Notes: generated from the letters alone by a model not told the origin. Counted from the stretch's first letter, positions 13,301-25,657 are shown. The stretch: 64,000 nucleotides of DNA from Ettlia oleoabundans (GCA_019693395.1 JAAMXP010000611.1:1-64000); one strand, 5' to 3'. Translations and numbers: made by a program.

Positions 13301-14143
13301 CAAGCGGGAACGGTTGCTGAGGTGAGACATGGGAGGCGGTTTCTGCTGAGGACTGACAGCCAAAAAGCACAAGTTATGTGATACGCTTGTTTTGCGGGCC
13401 TCTTCTTGCACACCTTAACATCCGTCAGCCTTTTCTTTGCCTCCGGTCTGCCTTCAGCCATCGCAAGTCCCCTGTAAGTAGGGCGGCAACTCCTTGCCCC
13501 TGCCTTTCCCAAATAATAAATCGCTATTTTGAGCCTCTTTCAGCACCCTTAATCCCTTTGTTGCCCAGCACCACCGCGGACCCGCCCACCCAACCGACCA
13601 ACCAAACATTTCCTTGCAATCCCCCAATCGCCTAGGTACATCACCCTGATGCGGGAGGAGGGCCTTGAGGCGGAAGCATCACTGCTGGAGTCAACGCTGC
13701 AGAGCAAGATCGCACGTGGGAGTCCCACACGCTTGGAGGGAGATACATCCATCGTCATAGACCAACGGGCAGCGGCAGGTGGGGGGTTTGTCACAGCTGG
13801 TTGAGGGGGTGGCGGGGAGCAAAAGGCTGGTTGTGTGGATCGCGGCAACGTACTCGAGCTGTTGCTGCCAGGTAAGATACATGTGTCGCAAAGGACAGTG
13901 TCCCAGCTTGGTTAACTCCCTGGTTTGGACCATGAGGTTGTTGTCCGTGGCAGCTGGCAGGCTCCCGCTCATCCTGACTTTCTTCCTGCTCTTATTGCTG
14001 TTGTTGTCGCGAATGCTGCTGCAGCCAGCGTGCGGGAGCTGCAGGAGATCCGTCAGCTGCTGGAGGAGAAACACAGGCAGAAGCAGCAGAGGGCAGCAAC
14101 CGAGCAGCAGCCGCAGCAGGGGCCGCAGCAGGCTTCCAACTGA
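10305..14143 (+). CDS. LCIB-family (limiting-CO2-inducible B/C-like) protein, plastid-targeted
   Basis: Eleven exons close to 538 residues: 10305-10494, 10717-10944, 11144-11257, about 11481-11685, 11849-11985, 12176-12280, 12574-12666, 12895-13031, 13176-13321, 13636-13778, 14025-14143. The first exon encodes an Arg/Ser/Ala-rich transit peptide. The core has the LCIB signatures NLCRDEVTVTLKHRIEQIFG, STNGLGGVLTCGKTGMGAGF, SHSP, ERYVFFSFPHISINSRGEVG, CACGALIKAYNEI, EPEYSILKQRIARRLR and ERTITDDLEHLI. LCIB/LCIC proteins have a beta-carbonic-anhydrase-like fold with a Cys-His-Cys zinc site; the TCG Cys, SHSP His and CACG Cys are candidate ligands (inference). In Chlamydomonas LCIB/LCIC act around the pyrenoid in CO2 recapture. 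The C-terminal Gln-rich coiled-coil-like tail (ELQEIRQLLEEKHRQKQQ) is extra. An assembly gap hides the acceptor of exon 4. Confidence 0.93.
11463..11482. other. Assembly gap (20 N) in the LCIB-family gene
   Basis: The gap covers the 3' end of an intron and about two bases of the next exon. The frame resumes at 11483 with MVNLCRDEV. One codon spanning the junction is uncertain. Confidence 0.98.
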
Positions 14144-15259
14144 GCGGGGCTTGCCGGAGGATTTCAATCCCAACACGTGCCAGCAGTATGAGAGTCGACA
14201 GCTTGAGAAGTGAAGAGGCAGGTGCATGGTTGCCAACACAGCTTGCTGCATGCCGGTCTGCCATCTTCTCTGTGGGTCACCAAGAGCCCATCACAAACTT
14301 GCAAATGTATGCCCTCAACCAAACCGAACCCACTACAGTTTATTCCGAGCCTGATGTCATATGACTGAAAACCCCCTTTTCCTGTGTTTTATGTGTCATT
14401 GAGCAACACCCGCCTCCCCAACTCAACTGCCTGCCTTTGCAGCTCTTATGGCTGCTTTGCGGCGTTCTTCCCGTTCATTGCACGTTTCCCGCTCCCTGTC
14501 ATACCTTTGGGGGGTCAGGGCCTGAGTTTTGGTACTGCTAGTCCATAGTCCCCTGGCACTGTATCGTTGGCAGTGTACTGCCCATCCTACCAAGGTGTTG
14601 TCTATCAGTCAAACTGTTGTTCGGCAATCTAATCTGCTCTGTTAGCCACAGCCTCATTGTAAGCTTTTCGAAAAGGTGGCTTGCCCGTGATTTGTGCACT
14701 GATGTAGTGTGGGCCCCGGGAGTGAGGTTTGTGAAGGCACTGCCTCAACTGAAGCGGTATGTCGGGTGTCCTGTTCGGAGGAAGGAACCGAGCTGGCCCA
14801 AGCAGTTACAACGCCCAAAAGCCTGCCACATGATGGAGGTTTCATTCCGGAGTTCTGCAAGAGCATGCAGCCTGCAAGCACGCATTGCAACTGTCTGCCG
14901 CCAGGTCCCTGCTTTGCCACGCAGCAGGCGCAGCAGGCAAACGTAGCGCTCTGCCGCTTCTTCAAGTAGCGACCTGATTGAGGTGTCAACGTTCGATCAC
15001 TCGTGTAAATACTTATTGCGAGGCTGCAAGCCAGGTGCGCCCCAGCTTCCCACCCTTCAGAACACTTTTGGCAGCGACAAAACAATTGTGGGCCTTGCTC
15101 CGCTGTAAGCTGTAGCACCCATTCCCTGAATCGCGAAAGTCGCGGATCAGCCCGCCTGCACAGCGCGGCAAGGCGTTGATATCACGCCTCCTGCCACACA
15201 CGCCCGCTCAGCACCCGCCCAATCCTTCTCACTCCCTCGTGCAGGTGTTGCTGACCAGC
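14144..15259. other. Intergenic region, LCIB 3' UTR and protease promoter
   Basis: TGTAA at 14658-14662 is a candidate poly(A) signal for the LCIB gene, though 515 bp past the stop. A second TGTAA occurs near 15004. Short open frames in this stretch show no splice pattern or recognisable motif. I see no RNA gene. Confidence 0.45.
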
Positions 15260-17370
15260 ATGCCAGCATTTCAGTGCATCAAGGCCCAGTATCATATTCA
15301 GACATCAAAACAGGCCGCTGCCAAGCCTGCCCCACTCCCACTGCTGGCCACACGCCGCGGCCTGCTGCTGTCTGCCCCGCTGTTGTCGCTGCCGCACCTT
15401 CCCGGCAAGGTTCATGCAGCGCCAGCCACAGCCACACGCCCGGTCCTTGATCAGCCCATGAAGAGGTAAGCAGATGAACTTATGCACTTGCAACATTGCA
15501 TGATTTCACCATTCTCCTTGCAGCTTGTTGATACACCGCCACCCCGAGTTTTACATCGCAGACAAGCCCGCGCCTGAACCACTTGCCACCAGTCCCGCCC
15601 ACCAGCTCTCCGTCGCCTTGGCCTCACTGCAGGTTGCGTCTTCCTGCCGGCACCATGGGGCGTGACTATGTGCTGCTTCAGCTGCGGCTGGGCCAGCAAC
15701 AGGCGCCTTACGATTTCGTGGTGGATACAGGGTTGACAGCTGAGCTCATCACCCCTCACCTGAGGGAGGTGCTGGACCTCCCTGCACCCAGCAAGATGCT
15801 GCAGCAGAGCGTGGGCGCAGGCGGAGCAGTGCAGTTGCCGCTGGTTGAGCTGAAAGGTGATTTGGTTAGTGTGGTGGTGTAAGGCTAGTTGATTGTTGGG
15901 TGGTGATTGGGGCGATGAGGGGCAGGTGGTTGTTGCCGTCAAGGCGGTTGTGTGGCCAGCATGTGGTTGCCTGCAGGGGGCAGGTAGGTTTGCAGAGCAG
16001 CTTGGGGCAGCGAGCATTGCTCATTTTCTCTACCCCCGGCCAAACTATCCTGCCCCCCATCCTCACACTTCTTCCATCTCGCTTGTCCCGGTTGCCCTGC
16101 AGATGCTCACCTCGTGGGGGCAGAAGATCTGCCACTGCCCACCCTCAACGCAGTGGTCACCTCTTTTGTGCAGGTCAGAGCTGCTCAGCCTGCACTGCCA
16201 TCACTGTTGCTAGCATGATTTTCCCGCTGCCCTTTCTACTGTTAGTTTCGGTCAAAGTCGCCTTAACTGCCCTCCCACCTTCCCAATCAATTGTGTACTG
16301 GTTGTCAACAATGTTCCACCTGGGGTGCGTGGCACATCATGTCAGTGCTGTTCACCTGGTATGGGAACATCATCAGCCTGTTCCCTTCACCATTGTGTGT
16401 GCAGGAGCAGCTGGACCCCCAGCACCCAGTGGAAGGCATGCTGGGCATGGTGGGTAGTGTTGCTGTTGGCTATGCATGGAAGTGGCAGTCAAGTCTGTGC
16501 TACCGATGAGAGGAACGGTGTAGCAGCTCAAGGGCTGGCTTTTGACTGCTACTAAAACACACACATCCACTTCCCACCCAAACCCAGGTGCTGCCTTTCC
16601 CGTTTGCCCCCGTCCTATCTGGCTGACCTGGGCTTCCCTACCCTTCCCGCTTGTCACATGCTCCGAACGTTCCTGCTTGCTGCCTGCCTTCCCCCCTCCT
16701 GCAGGAGCTCCTAGAGCTGTGGGACGTTGACTTTGACTTTCCAGCTGGGCGCATCCGTCTGTACAAGCCCGGGGAAGGCGCCGCCGCCGCCGCGGCGGCT
16801 GGCCTCATCGAAGTGCCGGCGGCGGTGCTGAACGAGACTGGCATCCTAGGCATACGAGCCACCTCACCTTCCGCGCCCAGCCGCCAGCCCTTTGTGGGGA
16901 TCATCGATTGCGGGGCCTCCTTCAGTGCAATCAACTGGAAAGCTGCAGCGCTGGCGGGGCTGCCTCCCAAAGGAGATGCAGCGTATAAAGCAGCCGCCCC
17001 CCGCCAAAAAGACTCTGCTCCAGCGGCTAACGGCGGGTCCCCTGGCGGCGTGGCAATCGTGGGCATGGATGGCAAGCCTCAGGTAGCGCCTACCACGCCC
17101 GTCCAGTTCAGTTTTGTGGGTGCTGCCATCAAGGACGACGGCAAATACCGCTTTGAGCCGCCACCACCCGCCTGGAAGCCCTGGCAGCCTATTGTGGCCG
17201 CAGTGGGCGACCTGCCCGCCTTCTTGCAGCTCTTGGGGGATGGCAGCAAGCCTTTTGATGGCCCTGCTGCCCTGCTGGGACTGGACGTGCTGTCGCAGCG
17301 TCGAGTTATTGTGGGCGCCGGCGTGAACAAGCCTGGACGCGCACGGCAGCTGTTCTTCAGCCCTTCATAG
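15260..17370 (+). CDS. Two-lobed retropepsin-like aspartic protease, predicted thylakoid lumen
   Basis: Five exons close to 403 residues: 15260-15465, 15633-15856, 16103-16173, 16405-16449, 16705-17370. The start at 15260 opens a bipartite targeting sequence: a Lys/Ala-rich transit region, then TRRGLLLSAPLLSLP and an AHA/APA-like cleavage area (VHAAPATA), which looks like a twin-arginine lumenal signal. The first lobe carries YDFVVDTGLTAELITPHL, with the catalytic DTG, plus a downstream LVELKG strand. The second lobe carries FVGIIDCGASFSAINW, where DTG/DSG is replaced by DCG, followed by PAALLGLDVLSQRRVIV, a typical second-half LGxDxL motif. Clan AA plant and algal plastid proteases of this kind exist, but substrates are mostly unknown. 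A long open stretch at 15524-15632 is excluded because including it breaks the frame. Confidence 0.8.
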
Positions 17371-17581
17371 TATACTTTCTTTTTATGGATGGATTTTCCA
17401 TGTGAAATTCCTTGTTCCTTGATTTGTTGTTTGTTGTTTGTTGAAAAAGTCCGAGAGATGGGACATGTATGTTGGCTAAGGCATGTATGAAAGGTTTCTG
17501 ATGGCGTCGGATCACAGCCTTTCAGTGCCCCAATAAATGTTAGATATTGCACAACTGAAGCAACAAGTAAATACACCTACA

Positions 17582-17586
17582 TGTAA
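17582..17586 (+). terminator. Putative poly(A) signal TGTAA
   Basis: TGTAA lies 212 bp after the protease stop, in the short convergent gap before the aminotransferase stop. TGTAA is the usual chlorophyte polyadenylation signal. The gap 17371-17625 holds no gene. Confidence 0.4.
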
Positions 17587-17625
17587 TCCGGACAGGTGTC
17601 GCACCGCCACCTCTCTCAACAACGC

Positions 17626-20600
17626 TCACTTGGCGGCCGCTGCTGCACTGCCCACCCTGTAGCCCTGCAGCTTGAGCCCCGAGCGAAAGGCAGCCAGCAC
17701 CAGCTCCACATTGGCCGGCTTGGCGTTGTAGCCTGAAAAAGAACAGCAGCACAGTAGGAGCAGCGACAGGTGCAGTTAGGCTGTGTTGAATGCCGTGGGA
17801 CGTGCGCACATCAGCAGGGAAGTTGAGGGCATGGGTCGCATCAGGCGGGCCAGCACTCCTCATCGCTTAGTCCTGCATCTTCAAATTGCAGCTAGCACGT
17901 CAACATGCACAGATTGAATGAGCTCGTCATGCCGCCGCTGCGGCTGACTGCCTGAATTGTGGCGAAGGCACCCAGGCCTAAGGCACACCCTCTGTCAAGG
18001 GCTGCGCTTGCACCGCACAATTACAGCTGTCCCCCCTTCTTACCGATCAATCCCACACGCCAAACCTTGCTCGCCGTGGGTCCAAGGCCGCCCGAAATCT
18101 CCACATTGTACCGATCCATGGCGTGTTTGCACAGTGCAGCCCAGTCAATGCTCTCGGGCACCTGCAGACACACGCGGATGGGGTGGCGGCGCCGTTGTGA
18201 GATTTTGCAAGAGAGAGCCACAACAGTCATGCGGCTGCTGGTGAAGTGATGCCAAACCATGAAATGCTGAACCACATGCGGGGGGGTATCCACTGCAGGT
18301 TAGCTAACCGGTTGAGATGTCAGAGCCAACAGCAGCAGAGACTTGATGTGCACTGCATGTTGTTGATTGTTGTGCTCACCTGCCAGCCTTCAACCATCCG
18401 CAACAGTGGTGGGCAAGGCAACAGCTGCCTGCGCGCCCCCACCCCGCCCACACGCACAAAGTTACTGAGTGTAACGAAACCTGTCCAGTATATTCAAAAG
18501 CCTTGCAAACATTGGCCTGCCCACCAGCCTGCGCACCTTGATTGTGTTCACTGTGGCCAGCCGGTCCTTGGGGTCCTCAACAAATGGCTCCAGTCCCAAC
18601 TCAGACAGACCCTGCCACAGCTGCATCATGGGTTGAAGATATAACTGAGCAGTTGAAAGGCGTGGCCATGGTGTCTGGGATCATGCCTGCAACAAAGGCT
18701 ATAGCCCAACCCTCCCTCCCTCAAACCCGTGGTAAACAGGCCACCGCTCAGCACCACCTGCCTCTGCCATGGCTTTTGGAATCCTGACACAGCCACACCC
18801 ATTCTTACCCATTTACAACTAGGTGTCCTCATTTTCACGCCATTTCACACCCAACCACCCACGCACCCAAGGTGGCAAGCACTTGACACATGCAGAGACC
18901 CACCTGCTTGTGTGCCGCTTCATGCCGCACCCAGCTGGCTTCCAGCCCCTCCTCCGCCATGATAGCCAGGGCCTCGCGCATCGCATACCACGTGCTGACC
19001 ATGCCGGTGTGGTGGTAGGAGCGTGAGCCATACCAGCCCCAGTAGTCACCCACCAGGTTGAGGTCAAAGTAGTAGGAGCGGACCTGCACGCACATGCATG
19101 GTGGAGGCAGGGTGTGGGAGGGCAGGACGGAGGCTGGCCTTGGACTGAGACACCCCAAGCTGATAAACAGGTGAGCATGGGAGAATAGAACAGTGATGCA
19201 GGTGAGGGACTTGGTCGCAGGTGGTGTGCACTGGAACAGTAAGCGTACCACAGCTGACATAGCATGCAAGCACAGCAAGCCACACCTTGGTGCACACTGT
19301 TTGCTGTGCCTCTTGTGTGTGTATGCCTGTGCTGCACCACACGTCCCACCTTGCTCTTTCTGCTGCGAACCTTCTGCAGCGCCCGGTCATTCAGCATGAG
19401 CGGAGCGCCCCCAGGCGGCGCCGACAGGCATTTTTGGCTGCCGCTGTACACGGCATCAATGGCCCAAGCATCTGCCATCAGAGGCACGCCGCCCAGTGAC
19501 GCCACGGTGTCCACCAGCAGCAGGGCGCCGTTCTTGCGGCACATCTCACCCACGCTGCAGTGACGAGTTGAGTCAGGGGCCAGTTTAGGGGGCAAATATG
19601 GCTACAGCAAATGCGGGACAAGAGAGCACAGAGGGACACAAACTGGGATGGAAGAAGGGCCTACGGGCTAATCCCATGGCTTGCGCGTGAATATCAGTGA
19701 AGAGAAACTGAGTGTCTATTTTGGATCACATGTCAGGTATGCTGCCATCGCAGCTGTGCTAAGCCCACCCTGCATGCCCCGCCAGCAGACTTATACCGTG
19801 CAGAAAGCAGGAACACAGCAGCAGGCACAGCAGGCACGGCACCTTGCTCACCCTGCCAGGCTCTGCCGCACACCCGTGGAGGACTCGCCCTGAGTGATGA
19901 ACAGCAGAGCAGGTTTGTGCTGCTCCACCGCAGCCGTCAGGTCCATCAGCGGAAAGGTCTTGCCTGCAAGATGATAGAGAGAGAGGAGGAAAGTCAGGGT
20001 TTGGCACCCAGCTGGTGAGGGTAAGGGCATTTGACTGAACAGCAAGGCAGCGTGCAGCGGAAAGCGAGCAAGGCTTGGCGAACAAGCTGGTTGTGGCATT
20101 GCGATTAGATGTATTCCACTACTTCGCTCTCAGCTGCAATTGTTGGGCCTCAGAGGGAATGAAGGAGCGCTGTAGCATATCCAGCAGCCCCGGAGCCCTT
20201 CCCACAAGCCACATAAACAGATCCAGCCGGCTCCCAATCCCTAGGCCCAAATGCAGCCCTTGCCTGCCTCCGCTTTGAGCTCAACCACTGTGGCACCAAA
20301 CCGCTCAGCCATGTCAGCAACACGTGCCCCCTGCAGCACGGCTCAGCAGGCAGCGCAGGCAGGCGTCAGGCCTGAAGCAAACATTTTCACTTCAATCGCT
20401 AGTTTTGCAATCAGCCTAGCACTGCATCTGATGTGAAGGCTCCACTAGCAGTTCCAGCCATTTGCCAGGCTGGCAGTTGGGAGCTCAGTCAACTGCCGTT
20501 GCAGCCAGCCTTCAGCACTCACCCAGATGCCCTTGTTTCCCACCACCACCGTGTCCCCAGGCTCAACCAGGTTGGCAATCGCCATCTCCATGCCAGCATG

Positions 20601-21765
20601 ACCAGTGCCCGATGCCACAAGTGTATAGTTGCTGGATGTCTGCAGAAAGAAGGAAGATGTGGGCAGGGCAGACGCAGTGGGATGGAAATATGAGCTTGGC
20701 GGCAGCCAAAGGCAAGGTGGGCATGCAAGGGCACAGGAGCATGTAGGTTTGGAACTGGTTTATCAAAAACTGGTCGAGGTCGAGGGCTGATATGGCCTTG
20801 CAATGCAGTTCCCTAGTATGTTGGCGCGTGTTCAAAACCAGGTTTTCCCCAGTCGGCTGTCTACTGATCACAAGGCAGTCAACCTTGCCATGCTGTGCTG
20901 GACTTCCCCAAGGTGCAGGGCGCCAGGTGAGGTATGCACATGCCAGCATGATGCTTCCCTCAGCGTTATGTGACTGTTCCTTGCAAGTACTGAGTAGGAC
21001 ACGCCATGCACAGTTCATACCTGGAAGAGGTAGCGCAGGCCTTGCCGAATTTCGTCCATGATGGTCAGGAAGGGAGGGTGCCTGCGGACGGGTTTAGGCA
21101 ACCATAGTAGGGAATGCAAGCCAGGTCAAACAACAAAAGGGAGCGGAGGGGAGTGCTAGGGAGTCCATTCACCACCCTGGGGGGCGTTGGCGCCAACCAG
21201 CGGTACCGCAAAATGGTGCAATTACTCGCAAGGTTGCGTCCACACATATACTATCTGAGCACCAAACAGGAGTTGTATTCAAGTCTCACATGTGGCCTAG
21301 CAGGGGCAGGGTCTGTGCTGCGAGGATGCGGGGGTCGGCGTTGCCCGGGCCGGGGCCCATGAGGAAGCGCTGCGGGATCTCCAGCGTACCGCCTGGTCCA
21401 CGGTGTGTGTTGTCAATCGCGGCAACATACTCCCCTGTTTTGTAAACCATCGTGTCAGATTGGCCGTCCACACTGCAGCCTACACCGCCGCATTGGCCCT
21501 GGCCTGTGGGCAGGCACAGGTGAGGCGGCTGGCGGCAGGACGGTATGTCAGAGATGCCCAAGGGCTGGTGCAGCAAGCAATTAGCGGGGCTGAATTCCGC
21601 AATCCTCCTAATCACACGTTTTACAAGCAAATGAACACTCCTTGCATAAGTTGCCCCTGCAAAAAGTGACAAAGCGGTCAGTGGCCCCAACCCACCAAAA
21701 CCAGCGCCCAGGTGGCCAGCGGCCAGCACCGCTACCAGCACGGCCAGCGCTCGCTTGATTGGCAT
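17626..21765 (-). CDS. AGT1: Alanine:glyoxylate aminotransferase (AGT1/AGXT type)
   Basis: PLP-dependent transamination of glyoxylate to glycine. Exons: 21765-21290 (the 5' part may contain an in-frame intron), 21081-21021, 20639-20523, 20330-20264, 19963-19852, 19554-19350, 19083-18904, 18620-18537, 18161-18044, 17732-17626. Motifs in order: RFLMGPGPGNADPRILAA, LLGHM, SGTGHAGMEMAIANLVEPGD, LLLVDTVASLGGVPLMADA, VYSGSQKCLSAPPG (Lys is the PLP Schiff-base residue), SRKSK, YHHTG, ISGGLGP. SRKSK and the C-terminal SGGLGP/RVGLIG match animal AGXT rather than plant serine:glyoxylate aminotransferase. A start at 21450 would give 403 residues, close to the family's 390-400; the open frame to 21765 adds a hydrophobic N-terminus that could be a targeting sequence. 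The C-terminus (AAAAAK) is not a peroxisomal PTS1. The intron after 20264 starts with GC. Confidence 0.93.
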
Positions 21766-22164
21766 CGCCACGGATATTTGAGGTTGTACTATTTTCAGGT
21801 ACGTGCAAAGCGCAGCAATGCCGCCAAGGTGAACTTCCCGAGACCTGTATGACCCTCCCTTGTGAGCTGCACAGCTGCAGTCCGCTGGAATACACCGTAT
21901 AGGGCGTTGGAGAAATGTGTAAGATGGTAGCAGTAACCATGCGGTGACCCGCGAGATAAGAATCCTCGCGACGTGCGCAGCGCTGCCAACGCCGCCTACA
22001 CACGTTTTGCCTCACTCAAGTCAACTGTTGCACATGCTGGTTGACACTTCTTCGTGATTTCTGTCAGCATGCCAATCAATGACATTTATTGCTTGCAGTA
22101 CACAATCTGCCTGTCTGAAAGGATTTTACCCCGTCACTTGTATGCCTGACATCACAATTGTAGG
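21766..22164. other. Short tandem intergenic region between RPN7 and aminotransferase genes
   Basis: About 400 bp contain the RPN7 3' UTR and the aminotransferase promoter (both genes on the minus strand). No further coding or RNA feature is visible. Confidence 0.4.
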
Positions 22165-25100
22165 TCACTCGATGTCAATGATTTTGCTCAGCTTCTGCAA
22201 CCGGTTGAGCAGCAAGTCTCCTTGCTTAATCGTCTGCTGGTACAGAGCTGTCTTAACGTCGGCCCTGCATGAACGCACACGACAATATAGCACACCAAAC
22301 TAGAGAGGTGAGTGGGTGTTGGCGTAAAGCTAGCCGAAACTCTCGTAAGGGACATCTGTTGCAGCAGCCACCAGCAATATCTTGGCTTCCCTCTGCCCCA
22401 GCCAGCAAGATTGTGCAACCGCCCCTTCCCATTAGCCGGCAGCTCACCTGTTGGTCTCCACCACGCCCGCCACCTTGTCGATCTTGGCAGCCAGCCGTCC
22501 TGCCACAATGAAGTCAGCCTGCAACAAAATAAAAGGTGTGCTGAAGTGTAGACAGAGGCGCAATTCTGCTGGGCAGGCAGGCAGATTGAGGCTCTCCCAC
22601 CGAGCTGCTCCAACAACCAAACTCAGTAATCCCACGCTGCACTCATCCACCCACCCACCAGCTCCGCATCCAGGAAGTCTGTGGAGACGCCAAAGGTGGC
22701 GGCCATGGCGGCCAGCGTCACACTCTTGTAAGACTCGAGGAACTGGAACAAAAGGACGAACACAGGATACGAACCGACGTGTGAGGCCGAACCGACGTGT
22801 GAGGAATGGTCCCAAAGTATATACCAATAGCAGGGTATCGCTCGGGGCGCATTCTTGTTCCACCTTTAACATCTGGTCGACTAGTGCCAGCAACAGGTTC
22901 CAGGCAGAGATGCAGCTGCAGAGCGCTAGAAAGTAGGCTGGCTGTATCGTCCAGTTCCCCAAAGCGCCAGTCAAAAGTGAGCTTTCTGGCCACACGAAAC
23001 AAAGGGGTTTCCTCAACAACCATTGCTGATCTGATGATCTCTCGCAAGACTCCCCTCACCTGCATGTACGCGACCGCCCGTACCTCCCGCATGTAGTAGC
23101 GGAAGTGTGGGTGCAGGTACATGTCGGCGCGAATGTCGTCGGTCAGCCCTCTGAATGCCTGCAGCACCACAATTCAACAGGAAAAGAAAACAACTGGCTG
23201 CAAAATCGAACCGGTGGGAATGGTTGGGCCAGGAGCCAGAAAAGCCATGGTGCCAGCTATGCTCCTCTTGCACGAACCACCACCGAAGAATGCAACTGCC
23301 AAACCACCGGTCGTCTCAGAACAACGAGTTATACTGTCAGAGATTTAGGGAAACCGCATACATATATGCACTGGGCGACATGGCCTGCAGCACCCCCGCC
23401 CACCTTAAAGAACTCTGCATACTTGCAGTCGTAGAGCGAGGAGAGGAATGAGCGCAGGTGCGGCAGCGAGTCAATGACAGACAGAACCTCAGGGGAGTCA
23501 ATGACCTGACGAGGAAAGAGAAGAAAGGACGCAGGTATCACTATTAGCATATTTCTTGAGGAAAAGCTTGGATGAGGGATTTTGTGCCAGGGGTATTGCT
23601 ACCAACCAGCGAGAGAAACACAATCTGTCGAAACTGCCAGGGTTGTGCCGCGGCAAGGTTCGCCAGCAGCCTTGCACCCACAACCGCTGTAATAATACAA
23701 TATTTGCAGTCGTGCAGACATGCTGCTGAGGGGTACCCTGCTTGCCTGCTAGCCCCCAGCATCTGCTCACCCCAACCTGGCAAGCAATCAACTATCCGCA
23801 CGGCGCAATCTGCCTTTTTGGATGGGGCCAGCATGGCTATCCCAGCCACCTGACGGTTCTGGTTCTTTGCGAATTGCGACAAGTTGCAACGACAGTTGAT
23901 TCACCTTGCTCTTCAGCGTAGGGCGGTCCAGCGCCACCACCGCCAGCAGAACAGTATAAAATATACAGCGCTCATATGGCATCAGCTCGCCGCTGCAAAG
24001 GAAGGCACTTTCCGGATCTTAGGGTGTGGTGAGAGGTAAATCAACCACAAAGTAGTGCAAGGCGACCAGGAACCTTGCTTTTGTTGCCTTCCTGCACCAT
24101 CAATTGATGCCACTAGCAGCGCAGGCAATTCAACTCAAAACCAGCCCCACCCCGCCCTTCACCTGGTGAATGTGGCAATGGCATCAAGCAGCAGCTCTGC
24201 AGCGCGCTTAAACTGGCGAGTGGCCATATAAAAGACGGCCTCATAAACCTGAGGGCACCAGTGCAGGCAACGCAATTATTGGGTAATGAGGAACAAGATT
24301 AACATGGCGGCAGAAAATGTGTGGTGCGATGCAAATAACAGTTGACGGCAATCAATGCTTTTAGCAACCTGACTTACATTGCCATGAGTACGTGCCAGCA
24401 TACAAGATGCATCAGCTTTGAGCGCATTTCTGACCACCACTGCAAAAAGCTGGCCAGAAGCCCACCTTGAGCTTGTTTTTGCGCTCCCAATCGCCCCCCT
24501 TGTCGCACAGCGCCCGCGCTTTCTCAAGCCCAGCCTTCACCGCTCGCCAGTCGCTGCGGCTCAGCTCAAGCCTGCGTGCGGGTTGAGGGAAGGGACGAGG
24601 TAGGCAGCCAGGTGGTGGCCATGGGTCAATGTTTGTAAGCACCCTGCCACTACCTCCAGCTACAATCCCATCATTTGAACACATGTTAAACATAAGCACA
24701 GCTTTGAAATAGCAGTAATGCAAGTATTCTAAGTCGCAAGCATGGCAAGCATGGCTGGTCAGTCAACATGCGGGGATATGGGAGCGCCAGGCGTGCACTG
24801 TTGCACTGGTGCTGCATCCCCTTGCAGGGGCGCCTGGATTTGCTCTTCATGCTCCAGCAAGCCAGCACCCACCTGATTTGGCTGAAGGCAAGATCCATCT
24901 TGGGTCCCACACCCGCTGTCTTGGCTTCTGCCGCTGTGTATGCAGCCAGAGCTGCTGCGTGATCGCCAATGCTGCAAAGATAGTCGGCTCGTGCCTGCAG
25001 AGCATCCCGCACCTCCACTTCTCCGGCGTTGGCCTCTGCATGGTACACAGTTAACGTTGGAAGTGACGAGGCGACCAGAAATGTTGATTGGGAACACCCA

Positions 25101-25657
25101 TGCCAAGGGTGCACTACGGCGGTATGGCAGTCCCGCAGGCTTCATCAGCTTGCACAAAAGCTGCCGAGCACGCATGTTATGCCTCTTTCAGCTCACAACC
25201 CCTTGACAGCCACTCACCTGCGTCCTTGATCTTTTCATCCAACTCGGTCAGCTGCTTGGCGTTGCGCTCCCGCATCTGTTCCAGCGCTGCAGCGTTGCCG
25301 CTGACCCCTACCTCGGCACACACCTCCTCATACATTGGAGCCATGTCTGCATGAAGAGTATCGATGCACAACAAGAGCATGAAATACAACTGGATTGAGA
25401 GTGCAGAACAGACCTAAGTTGCTGCATCGCCCGCCCGCTGACCCACCATGGGCCTGCAAGAGGTTGACGATGTCTTGCTGCAGCTGGGCCCGGTCATCCA
25501 CAGGTACGTCTTGGGTCCGGTAGAGGAATCTCTACATGACGGAGGGACAGGATGGGTCAGGCGGGGCAAGACACAACCGAGCGCAAGGTGATCACGAAGG
25601 ACTGACCTTGTGGGCGAGCACCACCTTGAAGTCCTGCTCCTCCTGTTGCTCCCCCAT
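22165..25657 (-). CDS. RPN7: 26S proteasome regulatory subunit RPN7 (PSMD6)
   Basis: This is a lid subunit of the 19S regulatory particle. Twelve exons close to 387 residues, the usual RPN7 size: 25657-25607, 25531-25447, 25346-25218, 25035-24873, 24571-24466, 24248-24163, 23992-23905, 23505-23404, 23158-23060, 22742-22659, 22518-22448, 22264-22165. The N-terminal half has the helical repeats ([72 protein letters not shown]). [20 protein letters not shown] and YDCKYAEFF follow, then the C-terminal PCI/winged-helix part ([49 protein letters not shown]). The start at 25657 is the first ATG before the [17 protein letters not shown] exon. It is divergent from the RSH fusion gene. Confidence 0.96.
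22771..22804. repeat. 18-bp tandem duplication
   Basis: The unit GAACCGACGTGTGAGG(CC) occurs twice back to back inside an RPN7 intron. It looks like a recent slippage duplication with no visible function. Confidence 0.85.

Noticed and set aside
15524..15632. Open stretch SLLIHRHPEFYIADKPA as a protease exon
   Set aside because: It runs into a stop in the frame set by exon 1. Skipping it (15465 to 15633) closes the frame exactly.
17626..21765. Plant-type serine:glyoxylate aminotransferase call
   Set aside because: SRKSK, YSGSQKCLSAPPG and the C-terminal SGGLGP pattern match animal-type AGT1 rather than plant SGAT.
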